From the NCBI GenBank assembly GCA_013433145.1, contig CM024188.1, positions 6,919,001 to 6,983,000 on the forward strand: a DNA stretch of 64,000 bases, given 5' to 3'. The notes below the pieces were generated by a model. It saw only the letters and a list, made by a program, of their open reading frames with translations, ran no database searches and was not told the origin of the DNA. This document shows, piece after piece, positions 12,652 through 39,555 of the stretch. Each line of letters starts with the position of its first letter. Position 1 is the first letter of the stretch. This stretch comes from Ascaris suum (taxonomy: Eukaryota > Nematoda > Chromadorea > Rhabditida > Ascarididae). The translations under genes and the position numbers were made by a program.

Positions 12652-14847
12652 GCAGAAAAGCTAAAAGAGATTTTCTATCCCTATCAAATAGACGACCATC
12701 TGGGCTTTCTTGCATTCCCATTTAAGTTGACTGATCATTGTATTTATTAAGTTGAAAAAATACAGCGGAAAGTTTATTCACAAAATGCCGCCACGAAATA
12801 CGAAATGAAAGAGGAGGCGAACACCTGTGAAAACCCAAATCAAAGAACAATCACTCTTTGTAAGAATTTTGTTGCTAATGTTTGTCATTTCAGTCGCTGT
12901 GTTTACATGTTAACATGTTCCATCAAATAGATGAGATGCATTAAGTCTTTACTGTACAAAAAAAATCCACAGTTAATATAATAATAAGGTTTTATATTAC
13001 AGTGTGTCACATTTTATGCCTACGTTAGGCAATAGAATCAAAACGAAACGGATTCTCGGAGCGTTTCATGAAACGTTTTTGTGGACGTCTTGAAAAGCGA
13101 TAATCGCTCTCTTTGCAGCTGTGAAGCGAGTGCCTTCTTTTCAATTCAGTATTTTTGCTGTATTTATTTATTTTGTTTTCGTTGTAAAAACTGAGGGCAT
13201 TTGATCGAGAAGTATTGATGCCGCTCTTCTCATTGATTGGGTTCACTTGTGTTGTCCCTGCGATAACGAAAATTTTCTACATGAATTCTGTTGTATTCAA
13301 TAAAATTTGAGAAATCAGAAGGAAGCTTTATTTCAATCTAACGTTGCAATAAAATGTGGGAAAACGTTTCATAAATTGCCTTATGTGCTACTCATTCAAC
13401 GTGGATAACGGAAATAATTAACAGGCAAGATGCGCAGGTGCATAGTACATAAACCTCTCAACAGGAAAATTCTCCACCTTTCGATAATGCTATCTTCCAA
13501 GAAAGTTTCCTTAAACTTTGGGTGTGTGAAACTGTAATCTGCTTATTTAGTTGCAGTGTTTTCTCTTCCACTTCCTTCTCTTTGGGATTGTGCTTCTGAT
13601 GCTTCCTTGAAAAGAATCCTTGAATAAAACAGCAAAAGAGACAGTAAGTGAAACAAGCATAAGTGAACGTCACGCCTTGGAGCTTTCACAGCGAGCTCTA
13701 ATTCGTTAAAAGCTCAACAGAGCAAGAATCACGTTTAAATTCCAAAAGAGCATATCAGCAACGGCAACCTTTACTGTTCGACCGTACGACCGCCAACTTC
13801 AGTAATGAAATCTTCATTCATGAACAAAGGGAACTGCAAAACGGCGAGGAATGAAAGAAAAACATGATATGTACGGCATTCCGGAACCATTGTCTTGAAT
13901 ATCGCTGATGACATATACTGTAAAATGATGAAATATCAACGAATAGAAAATGTCTGGCCAGACAAGGAATGGAAGACTTCACTAGATGAAGTGCAAGTGG
14001 AGTGGGGATTGAAGGAAACGAGATCACTCATAGAAACGGAAGAGCATTTCCGCCCGACGACTCTTTACAGCAGGAAGTTACGTAATGGAAAAAAGCTGAC
14101 TGATATCTATGAAAGACGCTTTCACTATGCAATTCTTCGAAATTATTTGAAGACTGAAAGCATCGTCCTCGAGGGGGAAGCATGCTTGCACATCGTCCTC
14201 TAAACGAATGTCGCGGAGGTGTTTGACAGTTTCGTAGCAAAGATCAACATTCAATTGGATTTGACGGCATCCCAAGATAGCAAATTCCATGTTTTAAGGC
14301 CGGCTGTATATTAGAGTACAGCGTACTGAAAAAACGCCACTGAGCATCACGGAATGGACGAACACTGCAAATTTTCGTTCTGAATAAAGGGTTTTGAATC
14401 TGTTCAAATCTGAAAAGGAAATCGGGTCCTGACGGTGGTTAGTTGATGTACCGTGAAGTTGGGAGGCTTGTAGTCAGAATCCCCTGACAATGACGTAGCC
14501 GACCGTTGAAAGTACTCTTTATCGACGAACGCCAAAATTAACTTTCACGAATTCCCTGAGGAGAGAGACGATCGACTCACCACTTTGTTCCTCAGATCAG
14601 TAAACGACTTTATGAAATAATTTCAGCGAGGTACCTTTCAAAGCTTCCAAATTTAAAGGTACTCCCGTCAAATACTTCAAGGCATCAGCCAGTATCACTG
14701 TTCCAAACTCGCCACTACACAATTCATTAACTTTGAGCAGGAGCCGATTGGCATCACAGAGGCCGTACTTTATCGACTTAGGTCTAACAAATCGATATCC
14801 GCTGACTGATGTTGAGAAATTCAGGATTTTTCTACCATTCTGTATTG

Positions 14848-15154
14848 CTGGACAGTCTGAGGTGGGCAGTCGCCCGGCTGAGCAACAAATATTGCATCAC
14901 CAACAAGTGGGCATTCAAAAGCGACAGCTCAGGTGTGTACCGCTGCGAACTCCTCCTGGGTGTAGTAAGGTTGTCTCCAAGGAGCTTAACAGTGACGCGG
15001 AGTGTAGTTTGATCGTCTAGGTGCTGGATGGGTGGGGACTGGATGTGTGGAAGACGACGAGAAGTGCGCAAACTATAATGAGTTTGAAATAATTCGTTGC
15101 GACGATTCGTTCAAGCACATTCGTCGGCAAAACGCAAGCATTGTGGAGATGTAG
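14848..15154 (+). pseudogene. Immunoglobulin-like plus Cys-rich fragment, probably decayed
   Basis: One frame from 14848 to about 14999 reads LSNKYCITNKWAF, then KSDSSGVYRCELLLG, then SPRSLTVT. This is the F-G strand pattern of an Ig domain (D-S-S-G-V-Y-x-C). The frame then stops. After an AG at 15019-15020 another frame reads GTGCVEDDEKCANYNEFEII to a TAG at 15152-15154, with C-x5-C spacing like the start of a ShK or PLAC-type Cys-rich module, but the final cysteines are absent. No usable intron joins the two pieces and no flanking exons were found. A decayed copy of an extracellular-matrix gene is one reading; chance is another. Confidence 0.25.
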
Positions 15155-17161
15155 GGGAGGCAAATTTTGATGAGGCTACGCTCGTGACCTCAGCTTAGCC
15201 ACACACAGTCGGGATAGTCCGAAAGATAGAAAGGATTAAGCAGTCGAGCTGACCGGTGGCGTAGTGACGAGCCGAACTTTTGACGATAAGCACAGACGAG
15301 CCCAGCAACTGGATCGCTTATTCCCAGTCCGCCTGGACGGGTCACCTCATGGGTGTTGGAGGTGGTGTCGAAGCTAAGTGACGTTCACCGTCACGTTTCC
15401 TTTTTCTCCATTCTATCCCCGCCTACAGCCTGTTGTGCCGTGTGGGGTATCTCAAGTTTTATTGCGTTATTAAAAGTTTTTTTTTCCGCAGTTTCGAAAT
15501 TTTCCCCTCACATCTTGCAGGTAAATACACATGCGAGCATGTCTGTCCGTTTTGTTTACCATCTGTTATGAAGGATGTCTCGCACCTACGGAGCCTCATA
15601 CCTTTTCAAATAACTAGGGAACTTTTTTTTGGGTCTTTGCTATTAATATGCAGCATATAACCCGTCCGCTTGTTGTTCTGTGGTTTTTGGGAAACATTTC
15701 ACCGCGATGTTAGTGTTTTGTGCGATTTTTCACGAAACACGCCTCCATTACCATATGCAACATTCAAATCGTGGTTTTGCGTTCGGCTTTTTTTACACAA
15801 GTCGTTGATTGCTGCTGATTTGCATATTGCTTTCAAATCGTTGCGTTGAGTTCCTATGGTCATTGTTCGCGGTGTTTCCTCGACAAGTGGTTGCTTCAGT
15901 GAGGTTGTGAATGTTGTGGGAGCATGTTTGAGAATGTCGGTGTTGGTGATATCGCTTCTATGACTTCTAACTTGGTGACACGTAGAAAAGCGGTGACTTT
16001 AGATGAAGTGATTTTGCGTATGAGCGGCATGTTACCCCTAACCAGGTTGCTGACAAATCGTACTACATCCAAACCGAGTTGTGGTGGTAATGTTGACTAA
16101 CATCGATATGACTTCAGCCATAAAATGGAATTCTTTTACCTGTGAGTTCATTAAGCAGGTTGTAATTTGCATTTTTAAGTCAAATGTGCGCACATATAAG
16201 CATGTTACGTTCTATGCGAGTTGCCTTTTCAATCGCCGGATTCCTTCAGATTTCCGTTTCCATAAAACTAATCTATTCTCGTAGGGATTTTTCGTGCGCA
16301 TGAATTTTCATGAACGTTCATGCGCGTTTGTTGTGAAGAGTATGTCGAGGGCTTCATAAGCCCATATTTTCACCCTCAAAGTCGTATTCCAAAACGGCTG
16401 TAGCCGCACACCTTCGTCTTCTGTGACGGCATCGGCAGCTCCGAATCGTTTCTTTTTCGAGCTTCTGGCAAAGGAAATGCGCTGAAGTACTGCACCTGCA
16501 TATGATGGTCCTCGATATGTTTGCGCATTCTGCCGTTACTGATGATATTTCATTTGTGAGTCAGCGTTCTGTTAGCGGCGAATGTGACACAAGTGTACCA
16601 CAGTCCAACGCCGTATCAGAGATTTGCCCCAATGGAAGCTCCTAGCCAATGATGTGATTAGCGGGCGAGTAAATCCAGGAAATGTGTAAAAGAGATGGCG
16701 ACTATACTGTTGTAGCTGTTATTTCAGAGAGTGGACAACCATAATGCCACATAGAAATTCCACATTTTTTTCCCTTCCCACTTCCTCTCCATTCCCATTC
16801 GAAATGCTAACAAGAAGTCCTAAGGAGCGAAGATGTCAGCGTTCTTTCACTCACAATGAAAGAAATAAGTCCAAGAAAAGTTACAGGCCTCATTAATTCG
16901 ATGCAGCTTCAGCCAGCTCGAAGGGAAACCGTGGTTTTAAATGGACGAATTTCCTTCCGCATTGCCCAACTTCTCTTCGATGGAAAATCGGCTCCAACTA
17001 ATGATACGTTAATAAGGAAATCAAAACAGCGAGAAGACGGGGCTCTTCCGTTACTGCTATCAAGTAATTGGCCAAGGAACACACATTTAGTACGTCCAGA
17101 TGTTTCATTACTACCATCAACTTTCCACTGATAAAAACCTTCTCCAACTCCCCTTCTCCCT

Positions 17162-17177
17162 CCCCCCCCCCCCCCCC
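17162..17177. repeat. Poly(C) tract, 16 bp
   Basis: Uninterrupted C run in the intergenic region upstream of GNPAT. Confidence 0.95.
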
Positions 17178-18036
17178 AGAAAAAACCGTTTCCGTCTGAA
17201 TGCGGATAAAAAACGTGTCAATAAGCCCTGCGGATTTTATGTGTGGAGCATTTCAATTCGAAATAGCAGTGAAGGGAACTGCTCACCTTTTGTCAATTCT
17301 TAAAGGCGTTAAAGCAACCGTCACAGTTGCTTTGCACGCAGGAACAGGACTCGTCGACACAAAACCGTCTGACCAAAGATCACCTAGGCGCAAATGACAA
17401 GAGCACAAGTAGCTACGGTCAAGGCGACATAGGAGCAGGTGGCATTTTGACGGTATCGAAAGTAAGGATTGCTTACTATTGTTGTTCGTTAATAGTAATC
17501 ATATTATAGACGCATTCTACGCATTCCGGGGCTTATACAGGCAAACGGTTTTTTAATTCCCGCACATTTTCAACGGTTGCAGCTAAACAGCAGAAATAAG
17601 TAAAGCCAGTTGCGCGTTGACCTCTTTGAATGTGAAGCCAGTTTGCTTCGCGAAGGGTTGTTGTTGTTGTTTAGTGCGGGTGTTGTTTTTCCTGTTGTTC
17701 GCGGTTTTTTGCGCTTTAAAAGTGCTCTTGGTGTATTGCCCGCCTCTTCTAACATGGTTGTACTTTTCTGATCGATGCGCATTAGCCGAATGTGTTGTTA
17801 GTGTTAGCGGTGTAGTATTTGTCTGTCGGCCGAATAATTTTCACCTTCTTGCTGTTTATGACCTTGTTCCTGCTCTTGACCTCGAGTTTCTTTATTTACT
17901 CGTTATCTTTTTTCACGGGATCCATTTTAAGCGCTTTCATTCCTTCCTGAATTAAGGCGTTCTTTACTCATCTAATATTGAATCAAAAATGTTGGACTGT
18001 TTACGTGATTTTTAAGAGTGTGTTCATTTAATCCTC

Positions 18037-18038
18037 AG
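18037..18038 (+). promoter_or_regulatory. Possible spliced-leader trans-splice acceptor for GNPAT
   Basis: The sequence ATCCTCAG ends at 18038, 41 bases upstream of the GNPAT ATG at 18080, after a T-rich stretch and with no intervening ATG. In nematodes this is where a spliced leader is commonly added. It could equally be the 3' end of an intron in the 5' UTR. Confidence 0.25.
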
Positions 18039-18079
18039 TGAATAAGACTTCAAATAGTGTTATACCTTAAGGGATACAA

Positions 18080-33254
<15,175 letters not shown>

Positions 33255-34864
33255 TAAGGCAGACACATGGGAAATCGTCAGGACCCCGATTATTAGACGA
33301 CCTCGTTTATTTTTGTTTTGTGCCTTTTATGATGGATGTCGCTGTGGTTCCATTCGTTGACTCTCATGGGGTGATTCGACAATTGTCATTTCATTCCGCA
33401 TTTAAAGTGCATTTGAGTGGAATATGTATCTGCTTCAAGGGCAGTAGCACACATATGCGTGCCCGCTGCACGGCTCACCTAGATGTCATTATGCACTTGC
33501 ACCGGTCATGAAACCTTTAGCTGTGTTTGTTATCTTTGTTACATTCTGCCTATGCAAGTCTTAGTGTTGTGCTATTAGGAAAGCGCGCGATCAACGGGGG
33601 AGAGGTGGAAAAGGAAAGGGAGGAGATGTCAAGAGAGGATGGGTGGGTTTCCTCGTCTGCGCTGTTTAATGAGATGATGTCGTACTTCATAGCGATTCTT
33701 TAATTGGATGAATCTTTTTGGTGTACAATAGGACTGATATGTACAACATCACCAATAATATTATAGCACCATAAGTGGAAGCGAGCACTGTTTGAGCCAT
33801 TTGAAAGGGATAAACTCAGAGGATGATATGGGATTCTTGTGCTACACCTAGGTTTGTGGTCGTTAAGTTGTTTAAGTTTTTTCGTTATTGCTGCGAATTT
33901 AGTGGACTGTGAAATTGTGAAATTTGCTGCAGTTTAAAGTAGCAGGATAGTTCATCCTAATTCTTTTCACATCGTTTGCAGATTAATAAGTTATCAAAGT
34001 GAATTGAGGCCATGTAAAGTCATCCTAGTATTTTAATTCTCTGCGCTAGGTTGACAGTGTTCTTCGTGCTTATTAAGGTACCGTTGCTTTCGTTGTTTCG
34101 TTAAGGTGCGCTTTTTTCGGGTTCTGATTGATTTTTCTAGCAAAATGTGCGTAACAGGCTTGTTTGTAGTCACATAGGTGTTGAGTTAATGTAATTCCCA
34201 TTGATTTGGTCGATTATATTGCCATTCCAGGTGCTATACTGGTACCATCTGTAAGAAATGTTAGCGCTTTGTTGCGTTGTTTCTGTTATTGCCTCGATCC
34301 ATTTTCCGATGGCATGAGGCTAATGTCGTTGTTGTTTTTCCAGGTACGGTGGCATTTGCTAGTCACTGTTGTGCAAATGTGACTAGTCCGTTATTGTTTT
34401 TATGCAGTGATCGGGGTCCTTTAACGTTCTACGGTGATTTCGTTTCAGGTACGAGTTCTCAATTGTTGCGGCTCCCGTTTTTCTATCGTCTTTTTTGTGG
34501 AGGTTGTGAAGTGGAATATATCATTGTTTTAGAAAACTTTTGTTCGTGTTTTGATGTGCACCTGCACAGGAACTGCAGCACCCGTGGAATATGTGTGAAA
34601 TATTCCGGTATGCCAATAATTCATGCACCGTATCACACGTATATCGCGCAATTTGGCGAGCGTTCCACTCCTGTCGTTGAAAGTGCGACTGAGCATAGAG
34701 GATCTGCATTCGTTGGGTTGGCACCGATAAGTATAAACTTTCGCCCCTAATGAGAATTGAACCTGCTCGGTCCCACAGGTGCGGATTTCCAAACCTGACC
34801 CTCATGCTACCGAAAATTGCGGCCACTGCAAATTTTGGTATGAAGGCTGGTGCTTCAGAACGTT
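33255..34864. other. Spacer between GNPAT and the convergent minus-strand gene
   Basis: This should contain the 3' UTR of GNPAT from the left and of the minus-strand gene ending at 34865 from the right. No clear AATAAA was found for either. Several short plus-strand segments follow good acceptors (after 34232, 34342, 34449 and 34568), and most begin in the phase that completes a Gly codon. They do not join into a protein I can support. Confidence 0.4.
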
Positions 34865-35862
34865 TTACCGACTGTATGAAATAATCTTAGCTGGTGCTTT
34901 GAGCTTGTCGCCACCTCCTACCGCGAAGGGATTTTGAAGACCAAGCCTTTCCTGGAGAGGGGTCACTGGGACCTCCATGGGTTGCTTCATTCGTCTAAGG
35001 GATGTTGAGAAGGAAGATCTTGCCTCTGAAGCTAAAAAAAAAAGAGTTGCAGGAGCGTGAGGAAAGTGCGTGGGGTAATGTGTTGGAATAAGATAAACCG
35101 AAGGGAAAGTGTTATTAGGGAAAAATAGTTTGTTGGAAAACATACTGGATTGGAGCGGATACAGTCAGGAAGCACAATGGGGAACGTGACAGGCTTGTAT
35201 TGGACGAGATGAACATAAATATTCTGTAAAGAAAAAATTCCTCCATATGCAGTCGAGCGAAATATCAATATTTGATGGAATTACAAATAAAATGCGAAAA
35301 CTATGACAGGGTTGGGTCGTCCAGAACTGTTCTCAGTGTTTGAATGCATCATTTCAACACGAAAACGCCTTTGAAGGTTTGACAAGTATGGTCGTCGTCT
35401 ACAAGGGTGACAGGGGCAAGAAAGCTGCGCCGAAATAAAAGCCTACATCGGAACTCCTCTGCGTGTCGAAGTTTTCTGAAATTCATGTTTGCCCACAAAT
35501 TTACGTTGCAGTGGAGCCAGAGGTCACACGTTTGCAGTACGATTTCTGCAAAAAAATCTTTCCAGTAGAGGTTCATGTAGCCGATATCAGAAAAAAATGA
35601 AGCTCGCAAAAGGAAAGCATTCAACCTGAGGTAAATGAGGCTTAAACACCTCCACGCCTTCGAGTAATGGAAAACGCTTTCGATAAACGAGAAAACCTTC
35701 GATGTATTAAAAAAATTATCTGATGAGGTATAAAAAGGTAGGCCACACACTAATTCAGGGAGACACCGTCACTGTCGGAACCCATAGCGTCCTTCCTATC
35801 CTCTCTCTTCCCTCCATCTCGGTTGGCTTTCGATCTTTTCCGCTAAGGAAAAGCGTCGTTCG
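34865..35862 (-). CDS. Uncharacterised spliced gene, 3' part
   Basis: Function not recognised. Exons in transcript order: 35767-35862 (tentative), 35697-35719, 35505-35545, 35403-35475, 35163-35223, 34865-35031. From 35719 onward all phases match and every junction has a GT donor and AG acceptor. The 23-base exon reads DNFFNTSK. It is followed by KSYCKRVTSGSTA, KLRHAEEFRCRLLF, APVTLNIYVHLVQYKP and VTFPIVLPD, and a C-terminal exon with QPMEVPVTPLQERLGLQNPF ending in KIISYSR. The alternation of short hydrophobic strands with polar turns suggests a beta-rich domain followed by a disordered tail. The tentative upstream exon (RTTLFLSGKDRKPTEMEGRE) does not meet the phase of the 23-base exon, so at least one exon is missing or that exon is wrong. 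The start was not found. It converges on GNPAT and diverges from the plus-strand gene at 36234. Confidence 0.55.
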
Positions 35863-35869
35863 CTGGGGA

Positions 35870-36233
35870 CAGTTGGAAGCAAAAAGATTTGGAGAGTTGG
35901 AAGCAAAAAGGAACAACAAGGGAAACAATGTTTGATGAGTGTTAGAGAAACAGCAGTTGGCAGAAGCTTCGTCAAGCAGTGCTGCCAACCATCAACTACT
36001 GTAGTTTACTTCTCTTCTTTTAAAATTCCGAGAACTTTATTTTTTATTTCTTCCTTTAAATCTTCGAGGACTTTACTGTGATATACTTTACTATGTTATG
36101 TACTATGCTATACTTTACTACCTCAAGAGTTTTGTATTATGCTGCACTAAGCACTAAAAATTGTTATTGAAACTTCTATCAGTTATATAATTTCTACTTT
36201 ATCATCAAAAAATATGCTTATAGTGGACATATT
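35870..36233. promoter_or_regulatory. Probable shared intergenic promoter region of a divergent pair
   Basis: The minus-strand gene ending at 34865 and the plus-strand gene starting at 36234 point away from each other. A duplicated AGTTGGAAGCAAAAAG (35870-35906) lies at its left edge. Around 36055-36140 there is a degenerate repeat of TACTTTACTAT and CTATACTTTACTA. No TATA box could be assigned. The assignment assumes the two gene starts are near these positions. Confidence 0.3.
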
Positions 36234-38084
36234 ATGTCCTATTACCCAAAGAATTCATTAGCTGTGCTCTTTTGTAGTGATAAAGTGCATTCAAAGCTCA
36301 AGATGCAAATTATTGGAGCTGTTGCGAAGGAATTGCGGATAGCAGAGTTCCAAATTGGATCCGAGGTGAAGCGCGATCTCGGCACCCATGCTACTCGCAA
36401 AAATGTGTCGCATTCGATGATATAAAACGGAAGTATTTAGCAGTGCTTTTGACAGTTTTTGTAAAATAAGGAATATTCACAAACAAATGCAACACAGACC
36501 GAAATCTAGAACGTAACGAGTTAGAGACGAAAGGCAAAACACGTCATTCATGCGCACTTGAAGCATTTCGTTGTTCCGCGATCAATATCTTCGTTATGGT
36601 TTCGCGTTTTCTGGCAGCTAAAAAAAAGAAAATTTGTTGGCCCAAAAGCTCTCAACACTCAAGATGGACGAGTTTTATCAGGCGCTCACTGCAAGAACGC
36701 TTTCGACGGTGAAGCTTAATCACAAATATATGAGAATATCGTCGAAGTTGCCAGACAGTGGCCTGGGGAATTCTCCACTTCACCGCCCTCCAGAATGTTC
36801 AAGACTGCTGTCACGTTTTTGAAGAAAGGAGTACTGTTGAGGATGCATTTCGCAGCAGGTGACCGCGATATAGCTAATCACAGGAAAAGAAACCCCAAAT
36901 TTTAAGAGCAATTGGTGTATTGAGCTTCAATGACGTCCAGGCAGAATTGCATTGACCAGTGCTTACTGGAATTTTTAATTATTGCAGCTGTCTTCAAGTG
37001 AACTTTCTTGTATTTTTCCAGAAAGATTTAAAATTGGCAGAGTAACACCTCTATAAAAATCATATTGCTACTTCTGGGCGCCTTGTACATAGTCTCATGT
37101 CTCATGTTATCAGTGATATCATTAAATACCCTCACATTTAAAGAACAAGCTTTGATCAGAAAGATCTCTGTTTCCTCGTTCAGTATCAGAGTAGCCAGTC
37201 ATCTGTTGGTTTGGTACTCCGTAAAAAATGTTGACAAACATGATTGGGCCTTAGTAGTACCGTGTGATGACATAGCAGCAAAGCAACTTTAGAATATCTT
37301 CTGCGGAACTAGGACAAATTATAGTAGTATTCTGCGCTTCCAAATTTACAGTAGGTGGTGGTGACACGACTGAAAATGTTATTTGCATGTTACTTTATAG
37401 CAGCTCCTAAATAAAGCTAATGGCAGGCCAGTGCAATGTCCCTATTGGTTTTCTTTCAGATTCATAAGGTGTCGCGACAGTTGTTCACACATATTCATCA
37501 ATATCGTTACACACAGCGGAAATTTAAAAAATTGTTCAAAAATTTCTTCGAATTAATACAGCCACTGGCTGATTTCAGTAGTAAGAAATCTTTTGAACGA
37601 AATATAAAGGTAGTTCACTTTTGCACTAGGTGCCTGCAGGGCACAATAGTCCCTTCAAGTAGAAAGATGTGAGTTAAAGGGTAAAGATCAGGAATGCAGT
37701 GCTGTCGTCTACAAACCTTCCAAGGACGTTGAAGCATCTGAGCATTTGTTCTTGGCTTAAAGAATGCTACGAACTAACGACTCAAATGTTGAGAAGAGAA
37801 TGTGTCCAACAATGGAGAGCGGCGAAATGCAGCAGAGCGTAGCACTTCTAAGCGACCATTTTCAAGCCAATTTCGTGACTATTTAGCACCATAAAAAGCG
37901 ATGATTTGCTAGGTTAAAACATAGAAAAAAAGCATTTCTTTTTCCAGATATTGACAAAATATGGAACGTCTCTGCTCCCAATTCATTTTTTTCCCTCTGC
38001 AATTTGCGAAATTCGGATGTGCGAAAAAATTTAATTGAGCTTCGCATTAGCTTCGAAAGGTTGAACAAGGTGACAAGGTTGTAG
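36234..38084 (+). CDS. Uncharacterised small spliced gene with micro-exons
   Basis: Function not recognised. Proposed exons: 36234-36365, 36618-36708, 37022-37041 (20 bases), 37460-37609, 37640-37658 (19 bases), 37948-38084. Phases agree throughout, and acceptors such as CTGGCAG, TTTTTCCAG, TTCTTTCAG and TTTTTCCAG are strong. The product is about 182 residues, basic and rich in Lys, Arg and Phe: VHSKLKMQIIGAVAKELRI, KRKFVGPKALNTQDGRVLSG, RYTQRKFKKLFKNFFELIQP, VRKNLIELRISFERLNK. No signal peptide or membrane segment is seen. The ATG at 36234 is the first in the open frame. An alternative is an acceptor TTTTGTAG at 36279, which would make the first exon internal. The 19-base exon has a competing donor (AGAT then GTGAGT) that would break phase. 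The stop at 38082-38084 assumes read-through of a possible GTGACA donor. Confidence 0.5.
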
Positions 38085-38231
38085 TTTAAAGCCGTTGACT
38101 AGAAAACAGTTATTAAGCATATGTCACGGATGATTCCAGATGTAAAATCTGGGCACTTATGCGAAAACGCAAAACTCGTGGGGATAAGACACCGCAGCGC
38201 ACCAGCATCAGGTTGCATACGATGGCGCTCT

Positions 38232-39555
38232 TTAACTTTTTTCAGTCTTCTTTTCTTCTCCATTGGTGGGTGCACTTTTATGGTGCTCAGATGCTCGAAT
38301 TTCCACCTAAGCAAACTATGGAATAAACGGCGACCAGCATACCTGATATGGCGAATCGCATTCAACTGCGATACGAGTGATTATGACAAAGTCGCCTTCG
38401 ACCTTGACAGTTGCAGCAAAACTGGATGGTTGCTCTCCTCGCTTAAGTTGGGACCTCGCTGTTGGAACCTTCACCTTTGCTAAAATTGCACTTCTTTTTT
38501 TAAATACTAGCATCCAGCAACTGCACATACTCAAACAATCAAACCGCAGATTCCGCTGAAGGGTAGGTTTGTATCTCACAACATTCGCAACACCTCAGTA
38601 GTGTCCAAATATCCCGAAATGTAATGTCTTTGGGAAAGTAGATGTGGAGTCAGCCAGATCAGACCACCGTCTTCGTTGATAGCGTTCGACCTCACGCTGT
38701 GCGGAGCATCGCAGATGATTACTACCAAATACCTGGCGCCGAGACTTGAATCTATGGCTGGAGCGAATTCTTGGAGAATCTTTTCACTGATCATCAAGCA
38801 GTGTTATATTATCCACAACGAAAGCACACTGTGTTGTCTATGTCTCGGGCAAATGCAGCAAAAGCAGTATTTTCGACACAGTTTTATGGGCACTGAGTAT
38901 TTGAAAACCTAAAATGCATGCAACGTTTCAGTTGCTTGCGAGAAGAAAAAGCTGCCAAGAAGGTGGGAAATGTGCTCGTATGCCTGCACTCTAATTTTAA
39001 CTTAATGCTGATGCAAGCAATAATTTCAAGTGTTCATGGCAAATGGCCGAGGGGTTATGGTGGCCATATCCAGTAATCGCCGGCAGAAGGTTCAAAAATG
39101 CTAGTGATCATCGACTTTTGTACCATGCGGTGTACTGAACAAAGAAAATTTTGCTCAAGCGAAGAATATAAGAACTTACGTTCAGTAATTCGTTCGGTCG
39201 ATGCAGCCAGAATTTTTTGCAGAATCAGCGACGCGAATGGGCGAGATGTGAGGATTGGCAGAAATACAATATTGCGAATAAGGGAGGAAGACAATAGTAT
39301 AGACGAAAGAAGCAGGGTTACAGTTAGACGCTTCGACGACACGGAGCTCCCTTGAGCTCCTGACCATGGCTGCTCCTGGTTCGATTCAGCAGAGGATGGC
39401 GGAGTTGGGTTCGGGCAACTTCCGTTTCTCGGCCCTGCACCGCCTTCAATTTCTTCTAATGCATTTGACGCGATATTATTTCCATTGAGGCGCCTCGTTC
39501 TTATGTTGCTTTTTTCGTTTGATGCACCTCGATTTCCCTTCCTCGATGAGGCCGC
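38232..39555 (-). CDS. Uncharacterised spliced gene with a hydrophobic N-terminal region
   Basis: Function not recognised. Exons in transcript order: from about 39555 to 39180, 38878-38908 (tentative), 38594-38786, 38531-38555 (25 bases), 38343-38479, 38232-38306. The first exon encodes a polar Ser/Asn/Pro-rich stretch (GGAGPRNGSCPNPTPPSSAE), then RLTVTLLLSSILLSSSLIRN, a likely membrane anchor with one more hydrophobic segment. Later exons read ILQEFAPAIDSSLGARYLVV, NAINEDGGLIWLTPHL, RNLRFDC, SSFAATVKVEGDFVIITRIA and a charged tail ending in GEEKKTEKS. The last four exons have matching phases and introns of 36-51 bases. The long first-exon frame has no ATG, so the start lies upstream. The link between 39180 and 38786 is the weakest point: a spliced alternative at 39134-39055 ends in a stop. 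It overlaps no plus-strand gene and converges on the gene ending at 38084. Confidence 0.55.

Larger units (their letters stand above)
12652..18037. other. Intergenic region between KCC and GNPAT
   Basis: No complete gene can be assembled here. Open frames of 60-102 codons on both strands (for example 13895-14203) lack splice-consistent partners. GC-richer patches at 14.7-15.4 kb look like decayed exons or mobile-element debris, including an immunoglobulin-like fragment listed separately. A run of 16 C lies at 17162-17177. The last few hundred bases before 18080 should hold the GNPAT promoter, but no TATA box or other clear element is seen. Confidence 0.5.

Noticed and set aside
34277..34750. 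157-codon plus-strand ORF
   Set aside because: Cys/Phe-rich composition typical of translated AT-rich intergenic DNA. Interrupted by several apparent splice acceptors and without a family.
34745..34805. tRNA-like sequence on the minus strand
   Set aside because: A GGTTCAATTC box B-like motif and ATGAG/CTCAT ends are present, but the D and anticodon arms do not form and no A box is seen.
35349..35750. 133-codon minus-strand ORF read as a single exon
   Set aside because: It runs through real introns. The spliced exons inside it use this frame only in part and give a consistent protein when joined.
38121..38483. 120-codon plus-strand ORF
   Set aside because: Antisense to three phase-consistent minus-strand exons with strong splice sites.
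39055..39134. Alternative terminal exon of the 38232-39555 gene
   Set aside because: It follows a good acceptor but ends in a stop after 26 codons and would separate the hydrophobic exon from well-supported downstream exons. Kept only as a possible alternative 3' end.
39098..39355. 85-codon plus-strand ORF with charged residues
   Set aside because: Shadow of the minus-strand exon at 39180-39555, which has the membrane segment and a GTAAGT donor.
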